Source: Chitinophagaceae bacterium (GTDB lineage Bacteria; Bacteroidota; Bacteroidia; Chitinophagales; Chitinophagaceae). From it: a DNA stretch of 64,000 bases. Shown here piece after piece: positions 59,937 through 64,000 of this stretch. A model generated the notes under the pieces. The model saw only the letters and a program-made list of their open reading frames with translations, had not been told where the DNA came from and ran no database searches. The translations under genes and the position numbers were made by a program. Every line of letters begins with the position of its first letter. The first letter of the stretch is position 1. Location: the NCBI GenBank assembly GCA_947446645.1, contig CANFHA010000012.1, positions 62,001-126,000 of the forward strand, in the 5' to 3' direction.

Positions 59937-62576
59937 ATGAGAAAAAGTTTTTACTTATCAGGTTTGCTTGCGATTTGCTTTGTACTGTTTTCTGGTGCTG
60001 CAAGCGCCATTACCGACCCCACGATCGTGACTCAGCCTGTGAACGACACCGTATATATAGGTGGCGGTGCGCATTTTAATATTAAAGCACTCACCAATTC
60101 TACAGATGTGTTAGGCTTTGAATGGCAGGTGTCTGCAGATGCAGGAGCTTCATGGGCAGACGTAACCGGTGCTGCAGTAACAAATACTGATACTACTTCT
60201 CTGATTTCATTTACTGGCTCATGGGCAATGAACACTTATCAATATAGGTGCATAGTTAGCACTTCTACTGACGCTGATACTTCAGACGCAGCAACGCTTG
60301 TCGTTTCTGCTGGTCTTCCTCCCGTTATCAATCCCAATCTCGTTAATGATACCGTATTTGCAGGTTTCCCTGAAACATTTACCATAGCAGCTACTGATAC
60401 TCCTTCATTTGAAGATATGAGCATTGAGTGGCAGTTATCTACAGATGGTGGGTCCTCCTGGACTCCGGTAGCGTCAGATTTCGGTGTTACCACTTCTTCT
60501 TTTTACATACCTGTTACTTCGCTTTCAATGAATGGCGATATGTACCGTGCTATAGTTTCTAACACTGCTGGTGCAGATACTACTATGGCTACGCTTACTG
60601 TTCTTGCTGGTCATCCTCCGGTTATCACTGCTAATCCGCATGATACCGCCGTTTGTGAAACAGCTTCTCCTTATTTCTCTGTAAAAGCGAACGATACTCC
60701 GGGTACACTGGCTATTCATTACACATGGTTCAGCTCGGCTGATGGTGGTATGTCTTGGGATACTGTTCATAACGTAGCAGGCCAGTTTGCAGGTGCCACT
60801 ACAGATACTTTAAAATTATCTCCTGCAGCGTTGCATTTCCGCAGCGGTTACATGTACTATGCCGCAGTAGGTAACGATAGCGGCCTGGTTTTCTCTAATC
60901 CGGCTTTGCTTACTGTAGATTCAAATAATGCTGGTACTATCACCGGAATCAACGAGATCTGCAAGGGTACATCAACCACACTTACTTCTACTGTCCTTGG
61001 TGGCACATGGAGCGTTACTCACCCTGCTGTAGATACAGTAGATTCGGTATCTGGTAGTGTATATGCAGTAGGACCTGGTGTAGACACTATTATATACACA
61101 GTTCACAATCTTTGCGGCACACTTACCGCGCACTTTACTGAAAAGGTTGACACAATCCTTAACAGCTTGCCTATTGAAGGTCCAAATGCAACATGCCTTG
61201 GCCATTTCATAGACCTTACCAATCCTAATGGTGGTGGTACCTGGAGCGCAAGCAGCAGTGTACTTACAGTTGATAGCACCGGTAGGGTTGTCGCTCTTAC
61301 ACAGGGTTCAGCTGCAGTTACTTATACGTTGTCTAATGTTTGTAACACAACAGAGACAACTTATTTTGTACGTGTAGATACTACTTTGGCTGCAGGCACC
61401 GTTAGCGGCGACTCTATACTTTGTGCAGGTTCATGGATTCATTTCACTGCTACCGCTCCTGGCGAAGGCATCTGGTTGAGCAGCAATTCTGCAGTTGCGA
61501 CTACTGATTTCGATGGTAATGTTACTGGCGTATCAAACGGTGTTGCTGTTATTTCTTATTTCTTCTCAAATGCATGTGGTGTTAGCGCAGCTACACACAC
61601 GGTTACTGTTTCGGCTGTAGCAAGTGTTATCACTGGTCTTGATAGCGTAGGCATCGGCTTTACCCGCACCTTCCTCGATAGCGTTGCCGGCGGTACATGG
61701 TCTATATCTGACACCAACATAGCAAGGATCGATACCGCTACTGGTATGGTTACTGGCCGCGACACAGGGTCTGTTATTGTCAGGTACACAGTTACTAATA
61801 CTTGTGGCACTTCAACATCTTCATTGCTCATTCATGTAGGAGCTACATATGCTGGCCGTATCTTAGGTGCAGACAGCGTGTGCGTTGGTAATACCGTCAC
61901 TCTGTCCGATACTGTTGCTGGTGGTGTGTGGTCTACTTTAAGCGATACTGTTGCTACCGTTGATGCCTCAGGCCTTGTTACTGGTATTGCTGGTGGTGTT
62001 TCTCACATCACCTACACAGTTACCAATGGTTTCGGTCCTAAGTCTATCATTACTTCAGTGTTCGTTAAGCATGCTGGTGTAGATAGTCTTCATATTCCAA
62101 ACATCTTCTCTCTGGGTGGCTCTTACACATTCTATGGGTTCCCTGCTGGTGGCACATGGCATGCTAGCAACCCTGCAGTAGGTGACTTTATCGGTTCACC
62201 AGGGTTCTTCGTAATCACGCACGCCGGTATAGACGTTATTACGTACACAGTTACAAATTCTTGTGGCACGGCAGATACTTCATTCATAATAGATATTCCT
62301 TTCCCTGCTGGTGTTAATCCGGTTGCTGGCAATGTATCTGTACTGAATGTTTATCCTAATCCATCAGAAGGTAACTTCTCGATCAACGTCGCTTCTAGTG
62401 TAAACGAAGAAGTATCAGTAACTGTTTCTAACATTGTTGGCGAAAAAGTAAAAGAGCTTTCTATCCGTACTAATGAAGCTTCAGAACTGAAGCTTGATCA
62501 GCCTGATGGTGTTTACTTCATCACAGCTAACACTTCTACAGGTAAGTACTCTGCAAAAATTACGATCACGAAATAA
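59937..62576 (+). CDS. Large Ig/BIG2-like repeat surface protein with T9SS sorting domain
   Basis: 879 residues: signal peptide (about 1-24), three N-terminal Ig-like segments each opening with P-x-I/V, then six repeats of about 72-78 residues (from residue 333, e.g. GGTWSVTHPAVDTV...VDTIIYTVHNLCGT), and a C-terminal type IX sorting domain from about 802 (VLNVYPNPSEGNFSINV, YFITANTSTGKYSAKITITK). Repeats 1-3 carry a Cys pair, repeats 4-6 only one Cys each. Codons favour T-ending forms (gct, act, gtt) more than neighbours. Likely a strongly expressed adhesin-like surface protein; ligand unknown. Confidence 0.9.
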   Translation: MRKSFYLSGLLAICFVLFSGAASAITDPTIVTQPVNDTVYIGGGAHFNIKALTNSTDVLGFEWQVSADAGASWADVTGAAVTNTDTTSLISFTGSWAMNTYQYRCIVSTSTDADTSDAATLVVSAGLPPVINPNLVNDTVFAGFPETFTIAATDTPSFEDMSIEWQLSTDGGSSWTPVASDFGVTTSSFYIPVTSLSMNGDMYRAIVSNTAGADTTMATLTVLAGHPPVITANPHDTAVCETASPYFSVKANDTPGTLAIHYTWFSSADGGMSWDTVHNVAGQFAGATTDTLKLSPAALHFRSGYMYYAAVGNDSGLVFSNPALLTVDSNNAGTITGINEICKGTSTTLTSTVLGGTWSVTHPAVDTVDSVSGSVYAVGPGVDTIIYTVHNLCGTLTAHFTEKVDTILNSLPIEGPNATCLGHFIDLTNPNGGGTWSASSSVLTVDSTGRVVALTQGSAAVTYTLSNVCNTTETTYFVRVDTTLAAGTVSGDSILCAGSWIHFTATAPGEGIWLSSNSAVATTDFDGNVTGVSNGVAVISYFFSNACGVSAATHTVTVSAVASVITGLDSVGIGFTRTFLDSVAGGTWSISDTNIARIDTATGMVTGRDTGSVIVRYTVTNTCGTSTSSLLIHVGATYAGRILGADSVCVGNTVTLSDTVAGGVWSTLSDTVATVDASGLVTGIAGGVSHITYTVTNGFGPKSIITSVFVKHAGVDSLHIPNIFSLGGSYTFYGFPAGGTWHASNPAVGDFIGSPGFFVITHAGIDVITYTVTNSCGTADTSFIIDIPFPAGVNPVAGNVSVLNVYPNPSEGNFSINVASSVNEEVSVTVSNIVGEKVKELSIRTNEASELKLDQPDGVYFITANTSTGKYSAKITITK

Positions 62577-62600
62577 TTTTATAAATCTTACTTAAGTCAG

Positions 62601-62630
62601 GCGGGCCGGTATTACCGGCCCGCTTTCTTT
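62601..62630 (+). terminator. Rho-independent terminator after the T9SS surface protein
   Basis: A perfect 10-bp stem GCGGGCCGGT / ACCGGCCCGC (62601-62610, 62614-62623) with a 3-nt loop is followed by TTTCTTT. Confidence 0.92.
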
Positions 62631-62643
62631 ATATAAAGTGCCA

Positions 62644-62736
62644 AACATAAAGAAGCCCTGAAAGGGCGATATACCTCAGCACGGGGCAACGCCCCGTGTA
62701 AAAGAAGGCTGAACATAAAAAGCCCTGAAAGGGCGA
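62644..62736. repeat. REP-like element: two direct copies flanking a GC hairpin
   Basis: AGCCCTGAAAGGGCGA occurs at 62654-62669 and 62721-62736, each with a GCCCT/AGGGC mini-hairpin and each preceded by AACATAAA-type sequence (copies at 62644 and 62712). Between them lies an 8-bp stem hairpin (CACGGGGC aac GCCCCGTG, 62680-62698). Similar GC-hairpin repeats are common between genes in Bacteroidota. No gene is present in this 330-bp gap. Confidence 0.75.
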
Positions 62737-62871
62737 CATTCAACTACAAGCAATCTGAATTGTAAGAAAGGTTGTGTCCAAAAAGGCAGCAACTGTTTAA
62801 ATAGGCTAACACAGCCGGTTAACTTTTTTTAACGCGCATTGGGTTTTAATCATCTTTTCTTTTCCCAATAA

Positions 62872-64000
<1,129 letters not shown>

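Overview
The window looks like a chromosomal segment of a Bacteroidota bacterium, most likely from the Chitinophagales. Reasons: a short group-specific primary sigma factor (rpoD), two proteins with type IX secretion (T9SS) C-terminal sorting domains, a Porin_10-type outer-membrane protein, DUF4292, DUF4294 and DUF6427-like families, and many TAnnTTTG (-7) promoter boxes of the Bacteroidota type. Gene density is high. No rRNA, tRNA, CRISPR array, prophage or insertion sequence was found.

Layout. 1-2.5 kb: truncated porin, purine nucleoside phosphorylase and a two-helix membrane protein, all on the minus strand. 2.6-3.8 kb: ArsR-type regulator and short-chain dehydrogenase with a cluster of AAATCGA motifs between them. 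3.8-4.4 kb: poorly coding gap. 4.4-10.2 kb: prfC and a GNAT/FemAB-like protein, then glyA, a YitT transporter-like protein and an HD hydrolase on the other strand. 10.5-13.9 kb: two tandem membrane adenylate cyclases, the second lacking the transition-state arginine. 13.9-17.7 kb: minus-strand envelope-lipid operon (LptF/G-like permease, PAP2 phosphatase, GT39/ArnT-like glycosyltransferase). 17.8-20 kb: START-like protein, rpoD, trmH. 20.2-24.1 kb: a 1313-residue Pls/PosA-type non-ribosomal peptide synthetase whose binding-pocket residues suggest a basic amino acid. 24.2-31.2 kb: minus-strand metabolic block (GT2, FabZ-like hotdog, DUF423, aroK, cinA, thioesterase, SDR, GH3 enzyme).

31.4-42.1 kb, mostly plus strand: small orphan proteins, dut, sugar nucleotidyltransferase, TPR protein, DUF4292 lipoprotein, a zeta-toxin/small-ORF pair, DUF4294, DCC protein, a secreted orphan, a DUF6427-like membrane protein and purQ. 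42.2-45.9 kb: a DsbD-family expansion (stand-alone DsbD-alpha domain, full DsbD, a decayed thioredoxin copy, and a thioredoxin-like protein without its CxxC cysteines). 45.9-64 kb: FAD dehydrogenase, small T9SS protein, hisS, low-molecular-weight phosphatase, FMN reductase, Sel1 protein, thioredoxin, maeB, DUF1275, HI0933-type flavoprotein, dapB, lipoprotein, a large Ig/BIG2-like T9SS surface protein, REP-like hairpins and the start of enolase.

The strongest leads for new biology are the Pls/PosA-type synthetase, the asymmetric cyclase pair and the DsbD/thioredoxin paralogue cluster. Functions are assigned by reading motifs; no database search was run.
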